64,000 nt of DNA from Cynocephalus volans (GCF_027409185.1 NC_084466.1:72274501-72338500); one strand, 5' to 3'. Counted from the stretch's first letter, positions 47,151-60,335 are shown. The notes: a model not told the origin generated them from the letters alone. Numbers and translations: made by a program.

Positions 47151-49325
47151 GCTATATAAAAATATTTCTGTTCCTAAATTTTATTGAAAAATTTATTCCA
47201 ATTTTTGGTTCAAAAAATAGTCATATGTAGAATATACCATGATTTATTATGCAAGTTGTGTATTAAAATAAGCATATTGTGATATTCCCCCATTTAGGTT
47301 TTAATTGTGACGATGTTCTACTAAGTGTTCAGCAAAACAGGTTTAAACATTGTAATCTGTACTCCTCTAGTTGCACATAATTTAAAATTCACAATGCTCC
47401 AGAGCTGATTAGTTACATATAAACTATACTTTTCTTTGTGTGCAACTCAGTAGATAATTATACTTAATTGCCTTGTGAGAGAATAGGAGTTCCTATTATA
47501 TAAAATTAAAAATTGAAGAAGGGTTTGAAAGTAATCTTAAAACAATATCTCACTTGTAAAGATTCCTAATTAGCCAGAAATTTTGTATTAGCTTTGTCCA
47601 CATTAAATAATAATACACATCTGCTCTTTAATTTAATTTCTTCTGAGTGGTTTTATGTTAGAAAAATAGAGGAATCTGCATAACATATTAATATACTCAC
47701 TTAACTTGTTCTACCTACTCCTATGTCCAGAAAAATATACTTACATTATATTGGCTGTATATAATCAACTTCCTCAATGTTTTCTCATTTAATTTTTTAT
47801 TTCAATAAAATTATCTATTTCTTTAGGCCATCCATGTTTTATCTCCTAACATTTTCTCGATCTGTAGAAAAGTTTTGTTTAGTTGTTTTAAACTTTTGTG
47901 ACACTTTACAGTCAGTTTCAGATAAAGTGACTCTCTTTCATCCGTGTGATATAAAGGATTAGTTTTTCTGCTTCAGTGGCAGAGCTCTGGGATACTGTGA
48001 AGCAATCCTATATATCCTAAACGTGCTCACCTGCAACTCATCTTTAGCTTTAGCTGCAAATATACATGATCTAATTTGATAGCAGGATGATGGGGGTAAA
48101 GTAGAATGGAAGGTGATTATTTATTTTCACCTCTAAAAGTTTTTTGATGAACACCGAAAATATTTTGGACCTTGAATTATCTTTCAATTTTGAATTAAAC
48201 AGAAGAAGCAACCTCATTATGCATTTGATATTTTTCCCTCAAATTGCTGGTTATTGTAGCAAATACATCTCTCCCATGGAAGCTTTTTACATGCAGGGTT
48301 GAACAGGGTAATATCTGTCCCATTATCCCATTGTCTTTATAAAATATATGCAGCCTGCTACCTAGGAAACTTGAGTGTAGGAGGAGCTGTTCTGAGAGAT
48401 TGCACATGGCTCCAGTTGCCAAGGAAACTCATGCCTTTTTTTCCTGTAAATGTGCAGAGCAGATTCCTTATTAGGAATTGGGTTAACACTGGTCTCAAAG
48501 GAAAAGCTTGACTGAGAAAGGTAGTAAGTTATTTTCATACATATGAACTGAATTGTAAACTCTGTATAAGCTGTGATGAATTGTTTTCAGCATGTAGGTT
48601 TAAGTGATAAAAATAAAAACTTGTGGATGATCACATATGGTTTTTACCTAACCATTGAAAATATCAGAAAATGCAAAATCTTAATATTACATGAAAAAGA
48701 CTGTGAATACAGAGAAAGCAAGTTTTCTGAATAATAAATGGCAGATACTGACAATGTGTGATACCTATCCAAATGAGTTTTGAATGTGCACTTTTTGAAT
48801 GACTTTACATAAATTTTCTTTAAATACTTTTATACATAGAAATTCTAATTGATTCTTTAAATTTATCATTCTTTATAAATGTTATTATTGTGCTAAAAAT
48901 CACTGATTTCATATTCTAACATTCAATTTTTTTATAATTCTGATACAATTAGAATACTCTAAAGTATAAAATCTCAAATGATACTGTATATTATAAATGT
49001 TACCTCAGCATGATGTTTGTCAGCATTTATTAAATCCATCACCTAACAACTACATAGAACAATTTTAGCTAAAATCTACTAATAATATTTTTCAAAACCA
49101 TAAAAAAGCATGTATTCTGGAAGAGGGGAAAAAAAGTGGAAATCTGCATTTGCAAGAAGGCTCTTTCTTGTAAACATTAACCCCACTCTATGTTAAATTG
49201 TTAGGTATCCAACCTAAATGCAGAGTTATATGTGAGTATTTTACTGCAAAAATAAGTGAAGATATTTATTTTTTTGTCTTGTGAAATAATTCACAAAGAA
49301 TTATAATTCTTTGAGTATTCTACTG
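47151..49325. other. Unique-looking AT-rich sequence, no gene recognised
   Basis: No ORF with a motif is seen. 48340-48460 is less AT-rich and may be worth a conservation check, but no evidence supports an exon. Confidence 0.45.
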
Positions 49326-49329
49326 AGCA

Positions 49330-49862
49330 GCAAAGGTGTGAAAGTAATCACCCTCATGTATTGTTGATAGACTGTATATTGTAACAGCCTGTTTACAGCA
49401 CTATTTGAAAAATTATCTTAAATACCTTAAAATGTCATTAGCATTCATTGGACCCAGCAGTAAAATAATAAGGCAATTTTCTTAAAATCTAAAGATATAA
49501 GGATAATAATCCACTTTGTCAAAAAATAATCTAAATTCCGGGACTTGATCATTAATAAAGTCATGGTAAATATATATGATAGAATCCTGTGCTGAAATCC
49601 ACCCATTAAAACTAATCATAGTAAAAAAATATCTATTCACATGGAAAATGTTCACTATTGAATGCAAAGTGGAAAATAAAGGAGCACACAAAAGGCATGA
49701 AAAATATGACAGAGGAAAGTACTGGAAGAATATATACTGCAGGGTTAGGAGTAGATGGTTTGTGTGTTACTTTTCTTGCTCTTTTAATTCTATCAAGTTG
49801 TTTGCCTTGAGCATTTTTTACATGTGTATTTAGAAAATGTTTTAAAGTATCATAAAGAATGA
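49330..49862 (+). mobile_element. Ancient L1M or HAL1 3' region
   Basis: Words in order are gtgtgaaagtaatcaccctc, then attggacccagcagtaaaat, tcatggtaaatatatatgat and gtactggaagaatatatact. They track an old L1M/HAL1 end, where translated L1 would read the segment after the RT through to the 3'UTR. Decayed beyond any frame. Confidence 0.78.
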
Positions 49863-50202
49863 CATTTATGCAATTTAAATGACATAGGAGATACTCATGA
49901 TAATGTCAAATAAAGAATAGTAAGTTTGCACAATATACAGGTGGAAACAACAACCCCACTGTGGGCCCCATCTTGGAATAGCTGTAGCTCCTGGCTTCAG
50001 CCGTTGCCCAGAGATAAATAAATAGGGCCATCTACAGGAAGAGGACACAGTTCTTAACACCAACTATAGACCTGTGGGCAGAAGCAGCTACAGGGAGTTG
50101 ATAAGACTGAGGCACTAGGCACTAGAAGTACAGAACACAAAATCAAAGTATGAGTTATAAAATTTCTGAAGCCACCAGTAGAGAACAAGATGTTACTAAA
50201 TG

Positions 50203-50204
<2 letters not shown>
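49863..50204. other. Unique-looking sequence, nothing recognised
   Basis: No gene or named repeat; 49935-50110 is GC-richer than its surroundings. Confidence 0.4.

Positions 50205-50288
<84 letters not shown>
50205..50288. repeat. (AC)n microsatellite, about 42 units
   Basis: A perfect AC dinucleotide run of 84 bp, the longest uninterrupted microsatellite in the window. Confidence 0.99.
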
Positions 50289-50290
<2 letters not shown>

Positions 50291-50810
50291 AGTTATTTAC
50301 AAGATTCTGTAAAGGGGATGTCTATATGGAAAATTCAAAAAACAGGATTTCTACACGGAAAAATCAAAGAACACGGGGGACTGCTCTGCAATTTATTCTG
50401 ATTTCATGATTTTTTTGCATTTATGCAATTTATGTGCAAATAAATGCATTTCACTAAGATCTGAAAACCCAAAATATTTTCCTAATGAAATAGGATCAAA
50501 ATATGGGATTTGGATGTGGCACAAGTTTGAAATCTATAGGTATGCACCAGGCTAATTGATACACAAGTCCTATATAGCTTTTAATACATGACTTCTAAAT
50601 GGCTTTCCATAAATGCTGCATCTATATATTTGAAATATGAGGTGCTGTGTTTATGAAATGCCCCCTTCACCCACACCAAACATGCTAGTAAATGATATAC
50701 CCTGAATAAAAGCATGTACTAAAAACTTGTAGCCTAGCTGGTAGGATAGATGAAAAAAATGTAGAGCAGAAACCCAAAGGAAAGTTCTTTTAGAAATACC
50801 TTTTACAGCA
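50289..50810. other. Unique-looking sequence, nothing recognised
   Basis: AT-rich sequence with no motif; ends at an antisense LTR. Confidence 0.4.
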
Positions 50811-50811
50811 T

Positions 50812-51205
50812 ACGTATTCTATTGCTTATAACAGAAATAACTGAGACTGGGTAATTTGTAAAGAAACAATATTTATTGCTTACAATTTCAGAGGCTGGCA
50901 AACCCACAGTCCAGTGGTCACATCTGGTGAAGGCCTTGTTCTTGGTGGTGACTCTCTACAGTGACACAGGGCATCACATGGTGAGAACGAGTAAGCAAAA
51001 GAGAGCTAACCTCCTCGTTGGCTCTCCTTTTAAAGCATCAATGGATCAATCCATTCATAAGGGTATCATCCTCACAGTCTAATCACCCTCCAAAGACCCC
51101 CGTTTCAAATACCATAATTGAATTTCCCACCCTCCTAACTCTGTTACAGTGGGAATTAAATTTCAATGGGTTTAGATGGACATTCAATCCACAGCAGTGT
51201 ATACA
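50812..51205 (-). mobile_element. MaLR-type LTR, minus strand
   Basis: The left part is the reversed LTR 3' end (taacagaaataactgagact, then attgcttacaatttcagagg), and the right part the reversed U3 (tctaatcaccctccaaagac, tccattcataagggtatcat). The TATA-like region reads reversed at about 51030. The same LTR class as 10617, 14068, 20440 and 52296. No internal region is present. Confidence 0.87.
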
Positions 51206-52295
51206 GGACATAAAATTTCAAATCTTTGTTCTTGAAGTCCACAAAATTCAATACTAACATATAATTATTGAAAAATGACTAACCACGAATTCAAATGTGT
51301 AACCCAGTGATTTCAGTGAATGCTGAGAGCAATAACAAATCACCACCTCATTAATTTTCACAGGTTCCAAAACAAGCAAAGTGGATAAATAAAATAGTTA
51401 CTCTAAGATACATCTGTGGGCATCTACTTCCCAGAAATACCAGCTAATAAAAGCCACCCAGTAAGGAAGATGGAAATAAATGACATTGGGAAAACTTAGC
51501 AACAGTGCAATGATGGAAGAACTGAAGAGCTTGGCAGTGAAGGCAACTCAATGTATCGCATAAGCTGGAAGAAATATGTTTTCCTTGTAACGTAGGAGGG
51601 CCCACCTGAAAACTACAGCTCCCATCCTGACAATAATGTTCCCACACACTCTTGCCCTGAAACCACTAGGGAAGCTTGAGCTTCCCACATGCAAGTTTCT
51701 GATAAAACGATTGTCAGTATTGGAGGACTACTAGAGCTAACAACCACCTCTATGGAGGAGAAAATCCTGCTCTGTAGCACTTTTATTTTAGAATGCTCCC
51801 CTTTCGAGCAGTAAAAGAAGAACAAGTTGAAAGTCTTTACCGAAATAGGAAGTCAGAAGTTCTTTAGACCTTAGTGTTCGCAATCCAGCCACTAAGTTGG
51901 ATGCAGCAGTAACACACAGGTGACAGAAACGAATCACACGCTAGCAAACCATCTGAGAAGTGTGATTGTTTTAAAAACATGCATCACTTAAAGTGAAAAA
52001 AAAAAGGATGTGATGAAAGCACCTGAAGAAGAGATATTTCAAACTCTTTTTCAGGTTTTTAGTGAGAAAATGTCCCTTCATGCCACAGCAGGGACCAGAA
52101 CAGGTTGGCTCTTGTGCATTTCAGATTACATCTTTGTTCAAGATACTTGTTTCATGGTGTTTCTTGTTTATGTCATTCTTCTGTCAGCTGGATAATCCAA
52201 CGAGTTTCCCTAGGAAGGGAAAAGTCACACAAAATAAGATGAATTATCTGGTACAGTCAATTACAATGCACTTTAACTCGGACTGTATAAATGCT
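51206..52295. other. Unique-looking sequence, nothing recognised
   Basis: Open frames here (for example 51613-51825 minus and 52062-52307 plus) carry no domain or codon pattern that I can support as a gene. Confidence 0.4.
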
Positions 52296-52548
52296 TCCAT
52301 GTTTTGAATGTGTCCTCTTGAAATTCACTTAAAATTTGATACTATTAAGAGGTGGGGCCTTTAAGAGGTGATTTGGCCATGAGGGCTCCTCCCTAGTAAA
52401 TGGAATTAAAGCTTTTATAAAAGGCTTCCTCTTCCAAGCCTTGATCTTGGACTTCCAGCCTCCAGAACAGTGAGAAAATATATTTCTGTTTTTCATAAAT
52501 TACCCAGTCTCAGATATTTTGGTATAGCAGTACAAAGACAAATGCACA
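52296..52548 (+). mobile_element. MaLR-type LTR, internally shortened
   Basis: Words ttaagaggtggggcctttaa, then tcttggacttccagcctcca and ataaattacccagtctcaga, identify a MaLR LTR of about 250 bp. Relative to the 10617 copy it lacks part of the U3-R middle after the TATA-like attttataaaa at 52411-52423. Confidence 0.85.
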
Positions 52549-52699
52549 GGAAACAAATCCCGTGACAAAATTCAAACTATATCAGAAAGACTGGGATATA
52601 CTTACATGACACAAAATGACTCCAAATAGCAAGAGCTCAAGGGCCAAGAGCATTCATTAATAACAGCACCGGGTTTAAAGATTAAAAGCAGGAAATATG

Positions 52700-53120
52700 C
52701 AGCCACCCAATTTCTACGTTTATGCACGGCCCTGCTCCAGTGCCTTGACACGCACCACTCTCTGCCAGCAAGTGCCTTCCCCCCAAAGACTCACCCCTCA
52801 TCTCTTTCAGGTCTCTGTTCAAAAATCACCTTCTCAGCAAGCCCTCCCTATCCACTCTGCATACAGCAACTCGCACATCTCTTTAGCTGTCTCTTTCCAC
52901 TTTTCCTTGTTTTATCATTCTTACAGTACTTAAGCCTATATGTATGTATTTACATATTTATTCATTTTTATGTTTTTTTGTGAGGGTTCACCCCATAAAA
53001 CATAGCCCCATGAGAGTAGGCTGACTGCTTTGTTCAATGTTGTATCCCCAGTGCTTAGAACAGTGCCCAGAACAAAGGAGCTGCTTCATAAGTATTGTTG
53101 AGCAAATATGGATTATGCAA
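52700..53120 (+). mobile_element. LINE2 (L2) 3' end
   Basis: The 3' region of L2 is recognised by tcaaaaatcaccttctcagc, then atgttgtatccccagtgctt and agaacagtgcccagaacaaa, the mammalian-wide L2 ending. It ends at about 53115 near the expected TTGTTGA word. Decayed, with no coding capacity. Confidence 0.88.
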
Positions 53121-54394
53121 ATGGGCAAATGGGATTATGTGCTTAAGTGCACAGAATTTAAGAGAGATAATAAATATAAAGGTGACATTAAAAAAAAGAC
53201 CCTCGCTTCCTTCAAAGACTTGCTAATCAACCTAATGGTATAATAACAGCATATTTTTAATTTAGGAAAAAGATATTTAATAGTGTTTCATGACATTCAA
53301 CAGGACAATTTAGAAATGTTAGTCTTACTGATGGATTATACAGTGGGTCTAATTACCCATGGGTATTAATTTCCTGGCCTCTGGGGACCTGACAGAGGCT
53401 TCTTGCTCCTAGATTCTGTCATATAAATAATTTATAACCATTGCATTTTTGTATTAAAGACTATGCACATTTACAAGTTTTATAATCACACAAAAGTAAA
53501 GGATAGAAAATATATTGGATGAAATTATGAAGAATCAAACAGATTTCAAAAAAATACTCACACCATTAAATTAAGTACAGATTTAATACCCTTAGTATAA
53601 AAATAGCCCTAAAATTAAAAAGGAAAATGGCAAATAAATATAGAAATATGCTAAATTTATTATCAGAAAGCTTAGTATTTTTAAATAAATTTAAAGACGT
53701 TAACGTTGGTAACTGATTAAATTGCAAAATGATAAGTTTTACTTTTTGTCTCATGGGCAGTATTTTAAAAATTGATCATTTGCATTGCTTAATAAGAAAA
53801 GTATACTGTAGATGGGAATGATAATTGGTACAATTCATTTGTAATAGAATTCAATGGTATTTATTGAAATTGAAAACGTGTGTATTCTTTGAGCAATCTG
53901 CTTAGGATTTCTCTATCTGCACGAGCTTTAGACAGTTTGAAGATTCTGCCCAGGAATTTGAACCCTGAGAGAATTGATACAATGTGTAGTGACAGTGAGA
54001 GGTCATTTGTGGTGGCAGTTATGGCGTTAAAAGTCCAGTGCTATAGGGAAGGTTGTTCATTGTCATTTAGCCCTAGCATTGGTAACATTTTATGTTCAAA
54101 GTGATAATGAAATGCACATTATTTGAGTCTCAAAAGATGTGCAAGAATTTTGCTCCATTAGCTGTTCCTTGCCTTTCCTGGCTTTCTGACTTTTTTCTAT
54201 GCATGGTTCTCTGTAATTCGTGAGGATGCTCTGAACTACGCTTTAGTCTTATGATGAAGTATTTTTTCTGCCTAAGTTAACAAATTTTGTTCTTGTTATT
54301 GGTATAAATCACTAGGACTATGACAATACATCTTGCTTTGGACCAGCAATCTTACATCTACCAATCTAGTATATATATATATATATACTAAAAT
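53121..54394. other. Unique-looking sequence, nothing recognised
   Basis: No gene is supported. A (TA)n self-complementary run (54369-54389) lies at the right edge. Confidence 0.4.
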
Positions 54395-54800
54395 AGTTGT
54401 GCAAAAACCTGAGTACGAGAAAGTTCAGTGCTCTATGGCTAATAAGTGAGACAATGTGAGACAGTTACCATAGGGTAACAGCAAGATAGAGTATAGCATT
54501 CTCACACAATGGAATGTAATACAGACATTAGACATTGATTTGTACCTATACTATTTGTGATATAAAAAAAAAGTTGCAAAGCAGGATGTACATTATCTCA
54601 TTTTATTTTTTTTAAAAAAGAAAGAAAAACCTGTATGTATATGGACATGTATGTAAATGTTTGCTTACAAAAAAAAGATTTAAGAAAAAGCTATAGGAAG
54701 ATATCACTGATGTACTAACTTATTGAAAGTGGTTATTCACATCACCTATGTATAAAATGACAGTGTTATAAAAGGCAGAAAAATGATCTTAATTTTAGGA
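54395..54800 (+). mobile_element. Ancient L1M 3' region
   Basis: Words such as cacacaatggaatgtaatac, then gttgcaaagcaggatgtaca and gtatgtatatggacatgtat, fit an old L1M end on the plus strand. No frame remains. Confidence 0.68.
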
Positions 54801-55038
54801 AAAATAAGAATAGGTAATTAAAACTAATGCACTTTTTAAAATTTATTTTAAATTCTCAGTATACATTGTAGTTGATTTTTGTATCCCTTTACCAGATCCT
54901 CTTACCCCCTTTCCCTCCCCTCCCTACGACATCATATCTGTTCACTTGTCTTAACAAGTTCAAGGAATTGTTGTGATTGTTGTGTCTTCTCCCCTCACAC
55001 ACACCCTTTATTTGTTTGTATATTTGTTTATTTATTTT

Positions 55039-58000
55039 TAGCTCCCAGAAATAAGTGAGAACATTTAGTATTTCTGTTTCTGTGCCTGACTTGTTTCACT
55101 TAATATAATTTTCTCTAAGTCCATCCACGTTGTTGCAAATGGTGGTATTTCATTCTTTTTCATAGCAGGGTAGCATTCCATAGTTTAGATATATCACAGT
55201 TTCCTTATCCACTCATCTGATGATGGACATTTGGGCTGGTTCCAACACTTGGCTATTGTAAATAGTGCTGCAATAAACATGGGAGTACAGGTATCCCTTC
55301 ACCATGATGATTTCCATTCCTCTGGGTATATTCCCAGCAGTGGGATAGCTGGGTCATAAGGTAGATCTATATGCAATTGTATGAGAAACCTCCGTATCAT
55401 TTTCCATAAAGACTGCACCATTATGCAGTCCCACTAACAGTGTATGAGAGTTCCTTTTTCTCAGCTACCTCACCAGAACTTATCATTCTCAGTCTTTTGG
55501 ATGTTAGCCATCCTAACTGGAGTGAGATGGTATCTCAAAGAGGTTTTGATTTGCAATGCTGAGTGATGTTAAGCATTTTTTCATGTGTCTGTTGGACATT
55601 CATATATCTTCCTTTGAGAAATGCCTATTCAGCTCCTTTGCTCATTTTTTAATTGGGTTATTTGTTATTTTTCTGTAAAGTTGTTTGAGTTCCTTATAGA
55701 TTCTGGATACTAATCCTTTGTCAGATGCATATTTTGCAAATATTTTCTCCCACTCTGTTGGTTGTCTTTTCACTCTGTTGATTCTTTCTTTTGCTGTGCA
55801 GAAGCTTTTTAGTTTGATATAATCACATTTGTTTATTTTTCTTTTGGTTGCCTTTGCTTTTGGGGTCATGTTCATGAAGTTTGTACCCACTCCTACTTCC
55901 TGGAGTGTTTCCACTATGTTTTCTTTAAGGAGTTTTATTGTTTCAAGATGCATATTTAATTCTTTAATCCATTTTGAGTTGATTTGGGTATATGGTGAGA
56001 GGTATGGGTCTAGTTTCATTCTCCTACATATGAATATCCAGTTTTCCCACCACTATTTCCTGAAGAGGCAGTCTCTTCCCCAGTGTGTAGACCTGGTGCC
56101 TTTGTCAAAGATCAGAAGGCTGTAGGTGTATGGATTGATTTCTGAGCTCTCTATTCTATCGCATTGATCAATGTGTCTGTTTTTATGCCAGTACCATGCT
56201 GTTTTTGTTATTGAAGCTTTGTAGTATAGTTTAAAGTCAGGTAGCATTATGCTTCCAGCTTTATTTTTTTTTTGCTCAGGATTGCTTTGGCTATGCGTGG
56301 TCTTTGTTATTCTATATAAATGTCTGGATAGTTTTTTCCATCTCTGAGAAAAATGTCATTGGAATTTTGATGGGGATTGCATTGAATCTGTTGATCACTC
56401 TGAGTAATATGGACATTTTCACAATGTTAAATCTTCCAATCTAAGAGCATGGGATATCTTCCTATCTTCTTGTGTCCTCTTTAATTTCTCTCAACAGTAG
56501 TTTGTAGTTCTCTTCATAGAGATTTTTCATCCTTGGTTATCTTTATTCCTAAGTATTTTATTTTTTGGTAGCTATTTCTTCTTCTGCATGTTCACTGTTG
56601 GTCTATAGAAATGCTACTGATTTTTGTGTGTTGACTTCGTATCCTGAAACTTTGCTGAAATCATTTATCAACACTAAGAATTTTTTTGTAGAGGCTTTAG
56701 GCTGTTCAATATACAGGATCATATCATGTGCAAACAGGGACAGTTTGACTTTATCTTTCCAATCTGGATGCCCTTTATTTTCTTCTCTTCTATGATTGCT
56801 TTGGCTAATGCTTCCAACAATATATTGAATAGGAGTGGTGAGAGTGGGAATCTTCATCTAGTTCCTGTTCTTAAGTGGAAAGCTTTCAGCTTTTCCCCAT
56901 TCAGGATGATATTGGCAGTGGGCTTATCATATATGGCTTCAGTTTTGTTGAGATACTTTCCATGTATACCTAACTTGTAGAGAGTCTTTATCATGAATGA
57001 GTGTTGAGTTTTGTCAAATGCTTTTTCAGCGTCTATGGAGATGATCATATGGTTTTTGTCTTTGCTTTTATTGATGCAGTGTTTCATGTTTATTGATTTG
57101 CCTATGTTGAACCAAACTTGCATCCCTGGGATGAATCCTACTTGATCATGGTGTATAATTTTGAGTATGTGTTGCTGTATTCTGTTAGCTACTATTTTAT
57201 TGAGGATGTTTGCATCTATATTCATTAAGGATATTGGCCTGTAGTTTTCTATTTTTGATGTATTTTTGTCTGGTTTTGGTATCAGGGTGATGTTTGCCTC
57301 ATTGAATGAGTTTGGGAGAATGGCCTCTGTTTCAATCTTTGGAATAGTTTGTAAAGAATTGGTATCAATTCCTCTTGGAGGTTTGGTAGAACTCTGCAGT
57401 GAAGGCATCTGGTCCTGGGCTTTTCTTTGTTGGGAGACTTCTGATAATAGCTTTAATCTCTTTTATTGTTATTGGTCTGTTCAGATTTTCTATATCTTCT
57501 TGGCTCAGTCTTTGTAGTTTCTATGTGTCCAGATTGGTCTAATTTAATCAGATTCAGTCCAATTGGTCTAAAGTGTTATTTATATCTTATGTTTCCCTAT
57601 TGATTTTTTGCCTATATGTTCTGTCCAGTGTTGAGAATGGGGTGTCCAGGTCACCTGATATTATGGAGTTAGTGTCTATCTCATTCTTTAGATCTAATAA
57701 TGTTTGCTTTATAAATCTGGCTGCTCCGACACTGGGAGTGTATATACTTATGATTGTTATGTCTTCTTGATGGATAGATCCTTTTATCATTACATACTGG
57801 CCTTCTTTTTCTCTTTTTATGGTTTTTGGTTTAAAGTCTATTTTATCTGATATAAGAATAGCTACTCAAGTGCATTTTCATTTCTGTTTTCGTGGTATAC
57901 CTTTTTCCATTCTTTCACTCTTAGTGTACATGTGTCTTTACAGGTGTAGTGAGTCTCTTGAAGGCAGCATATTGTTGGGTCCATCTTTTTAATCCAGTCT

Positions 58001-58085
58001 GTCAGTCTGTGTCTTTTGAGTGGGGAATTTAATCCTTTTACATCCAGAGTTATTATTGAAAGTTGTTGATTTACTCCTAGAATTT
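55039..58085 (-). pseudogene. L1 ORF2, minus strand, broken
   Basis: The start codon appears changed (ATT at about 58085). Endonuclease words lie at 57587-57790, including D-I-T-I-I and G-D-L-D where other copies have G-D-L-N. The RT region is open at 56854-57408 and 56603-56857, and the active site at 56723-56734 reads Phe-Ala-His-Asp, losing the first catalytic Asp. The C-terminal part is open at 56053-56247 and 55642-56019, and the stop is the reversed gggagcta at 55039. It lacks part of the region between the endonuclease and the RT (about 57520-57560), explaining the shorter length. Confidence 0.9.
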
Positions 58086-58224
58086 TATTGATTTTTGTTC
58101 AGATGTTTTATGTATCTTTTGTTCCTTTCTTTCTGACTTTCTGTATGTCTTCTGTGTTTGCTGGTTTCTTGGGGTGGTAGATAAACTATTTTTTCTCTTT
58201 ATTGTTAACATTTTTGTTTCACTT

Positions 58225-59241
58225 GAAGGTTTTATTCTTTCTTGAGTATTCATGGCAGTGATAGCTGTTTTTCAGGTATCAAACCCAGTACCCCCTTGAG
58301 AATTTCTTGTAAGGCTGGTCGGTGGTGGTGAACTACCGCAGTTTTTGTTTGTCTGAGAAATACACTACTTGTCCTTCATTTCGGAAGGATAGCCAACGTG
58401 AAGTATTCTTAGCTGGCAATTTTTGTCCTTTAATATTTTGAATATATCAACCCATTCTTTTCTGGCTTTTAGGGTTTTTGATGAAAAGTCTGATGTTAGT
58501 CTGATTGGGGCTCCCTTATATTTAACTTGCTGCTTCTCTCTTGCAGCTTTTAAGATTCTCTCTTTGCCTTTGAGTTTTGCCAGTTTGACTATATGTGTCT
58601 GAGAGAGGACTTTTTGGGGTGAATATGTTTGGGGGTCGTGGGCCTCCTGAATCTGAAGATCTGTGACTTTCCCTATAACTGGGAAGTTTTCTCCTATTAT
58701 TTCATTGAATATTTTTTCAATGCCATTTCCTTTTTCCTCCCTTTCTGTAATATCCATGATTTGGATATTTGAGTGCTTAAGGTAGTCTGTTATCTCTCTT
58801 AGATTTTCTTCAATTTTTTAAATTCTTTTTTTTTTTTTCTGGTCTGCTTGTGTTAATTCAAACAGCCTGTCTTGATGGTCAGAAATTCTCTCTTCTGCTT
58901 GTTCTAGCTTGCTGGTTAGACTCTCTTGTGTTTTTTATTTCATTGAATGAATCCTTCAGCTCTACAAGCTCTGCTACATTCTTTGTCAGGGCATTGATTT
59001 CTTTGCACATTTCTTCTTTCAGGTCCTGCATACTTTTTCTCATTTCATTGTGTTGTCTAACTGAGTTTTCTTGTATTTCACTTAGTTTCCTTAGAATTGT
59101 TGCTCAAAATTCCTTGTTAGACATTTCAAGGACTTCCTGTTGTATCAGATCTAGAGCTTGAGAGTTATTATTTTCCTTTTGTGGTGATGTACGCTCTTGA
59201 TTTTTCATGTTTCTTGTATCTTTCCTTTGGTGTTTAGTCAT
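58225..59241 (-). pseudogene. L1 ORF1, minus strand, broken
   Basis: The start at 59241 reads M-T-K-H-Q-R. The coiled coil is about 58800-59100, and the RRM and C-terminal domain about 58365-58757. The latter 130-residue open piece has L-K-A-A-R-E-K and R-L-T-S-D-F-S. A T-run at 58828-58838 (reversed A-run) and several stops break the N-terminal half. Confidence 0.87.
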
Positions 59242-59330
59242 TGTTGCAGGAGGTATCACAGACCACTCGTTCTAACCTGATGTCTGGCCTGGATCCTGAA
59301 GCGACTGCCAATTCTGGGCAGCAGGGATAG

Positions 59331-59588
59331 CCTGGTCTGGGGGTCCCACAGCATCTGCCTGTTCTTGTGCTGCTGATACAGAGTCTGTGGGCCCAGTGGC
59401 TCTCAGGCTTCTCTAGGTAGTGGAGACTGTCCTGGGCTGGAGGTCCTGTGGCTCCTGCCTGTTCCAGCATGGCTGACTCAGAGTTTGTGAGCCCAGCAGC
59501 TCTCAGGCCTCGCTGGTTAGTGGGCTCTGGCCTGGGCTGGGGGTCCCACAGCACATGGCTCCTGCCTGTTCTGCTGTGGCTCTCAGGT
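59331..59588 (-). repeat. 100-bp tandem repeat in an L1 5'UTR
   Basis: Three units start at 59331, 59431 and 59531; the third is partial. The register is exactly 100 bp with clear similarity (each begins cctgggctgg or cctggtctgg, and ends with a tctcagg-type part). GC-rich in an AT-rich region. It lies in the L1 5'UTR where promoter elements sit. Confidence 0.87.
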
Positions 59589-59689
59589 CTCCTTTGTTGT
59601 TTTTTAATAGCTTCAAATTGGTTGATTTGTGGGAGAGAGCAACACTAGGAAACATCTAGTCCACCATCTTGACTAGAAGAGCAATACTA

Positions 59690-59999
59690 ATATATTCTTT
59701 ATTCTGCACTGATTAAGTAAATATGTTTCTGTTCTAAGCAAAGTATTTTAAGAAGGATGTATTTAAGTTAAAAATGTAAAGAGGACAAACTACGTTTTGA
59801 AGAGTCTAGAAACATGCCATACAAAAAAAAAAAGGCAACATCATCCTAACTGTTTAGCTGAAAACTTGAAGGTACATGGATATTTGTGTGTGTGTGGGAG
59901 GGGGGGTCCTTTCAAATACTTGAAACTGGTACTTTATAAATGATGTAATATTCATTTGTTGTGGAAACCACTCTGCTATACCATACAGATTCTATTTTA
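59690..59999. other. AT-rich sequence, nothing recognised
   Basis: About 310 bp without gene or repeat apart from an A-run at 59824-59834 and a (GT)n(G)n patch at 59885-59907. Confidence 0.45.
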
Positions 60000-60335
60000 G
60001 AAATTAAGGACTTATTCCTCCATTCACCAGGACACAGTCCTCACGATCTAATCACCCCCCAAAGGCTCCACCTTTCAATTACCATAATAGGATTTTGCAC
60101 CCTCTTAACACTGTCACAGTGGAGATTAAGTCTCCCCACCTCCTTTTGTCTCTTTCTCTTGCCCTCTCTATGCCCTTCTGTCATGGGAAAAAGCAGCAAG
60201 AAGGCCCTCACCAGATGCCAACCCCTTGATCTTGAACTTCCCCAGCCTCTAGAATTGTGAGCCAGTCAATTTCTGTTAATTGTAAGTTACCCAGTTTGTG
60301 GTATCCTGTTATAGTAGCACATAACAAACTAAGTT
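60000..60335. mobile_element. MaLR LTR with an internal inversion
   Basis: 60010-60138 matches the U3 half of the MaLR LTR on the minus strand (reversed cacgatctaatcacccccca, ggctccacctttcaattacc). 60140-60335 matches the 3' half on the plus strand (ggccctcaccagatgccaac, ttgaacttccccagcctcta). The halves face opposite ways, with the junction at about 60139. Confidence 0.8.

Larger units (their letters stand above)
54835..59688 (-). mobile_element. Full-length L1, minus strand
   Basis: On the minus strand it begins at about 59688 with agtcaagatggtggactaga, a typical L1 5' start. The 5'UTR with 100-bp repeats, ORF1 (59241-58225), ORF2 (58085-55039) and 3'UTR (55036-54835) follow. Its 5'UTR differs from the CCACCACAGCC type at 4031, so it is another L1 subfamily. 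The length of 4.85 kb is short for a full L1, so internal losses are likely. No convincing target-site duplication was found. Confidence 0.93.

Noticed and set aside
54820-59700. actaat as a target-site duplication of the minus-strand L1
   Set aside because: Only six bases match and they are not flush with the element ends; could be chance.
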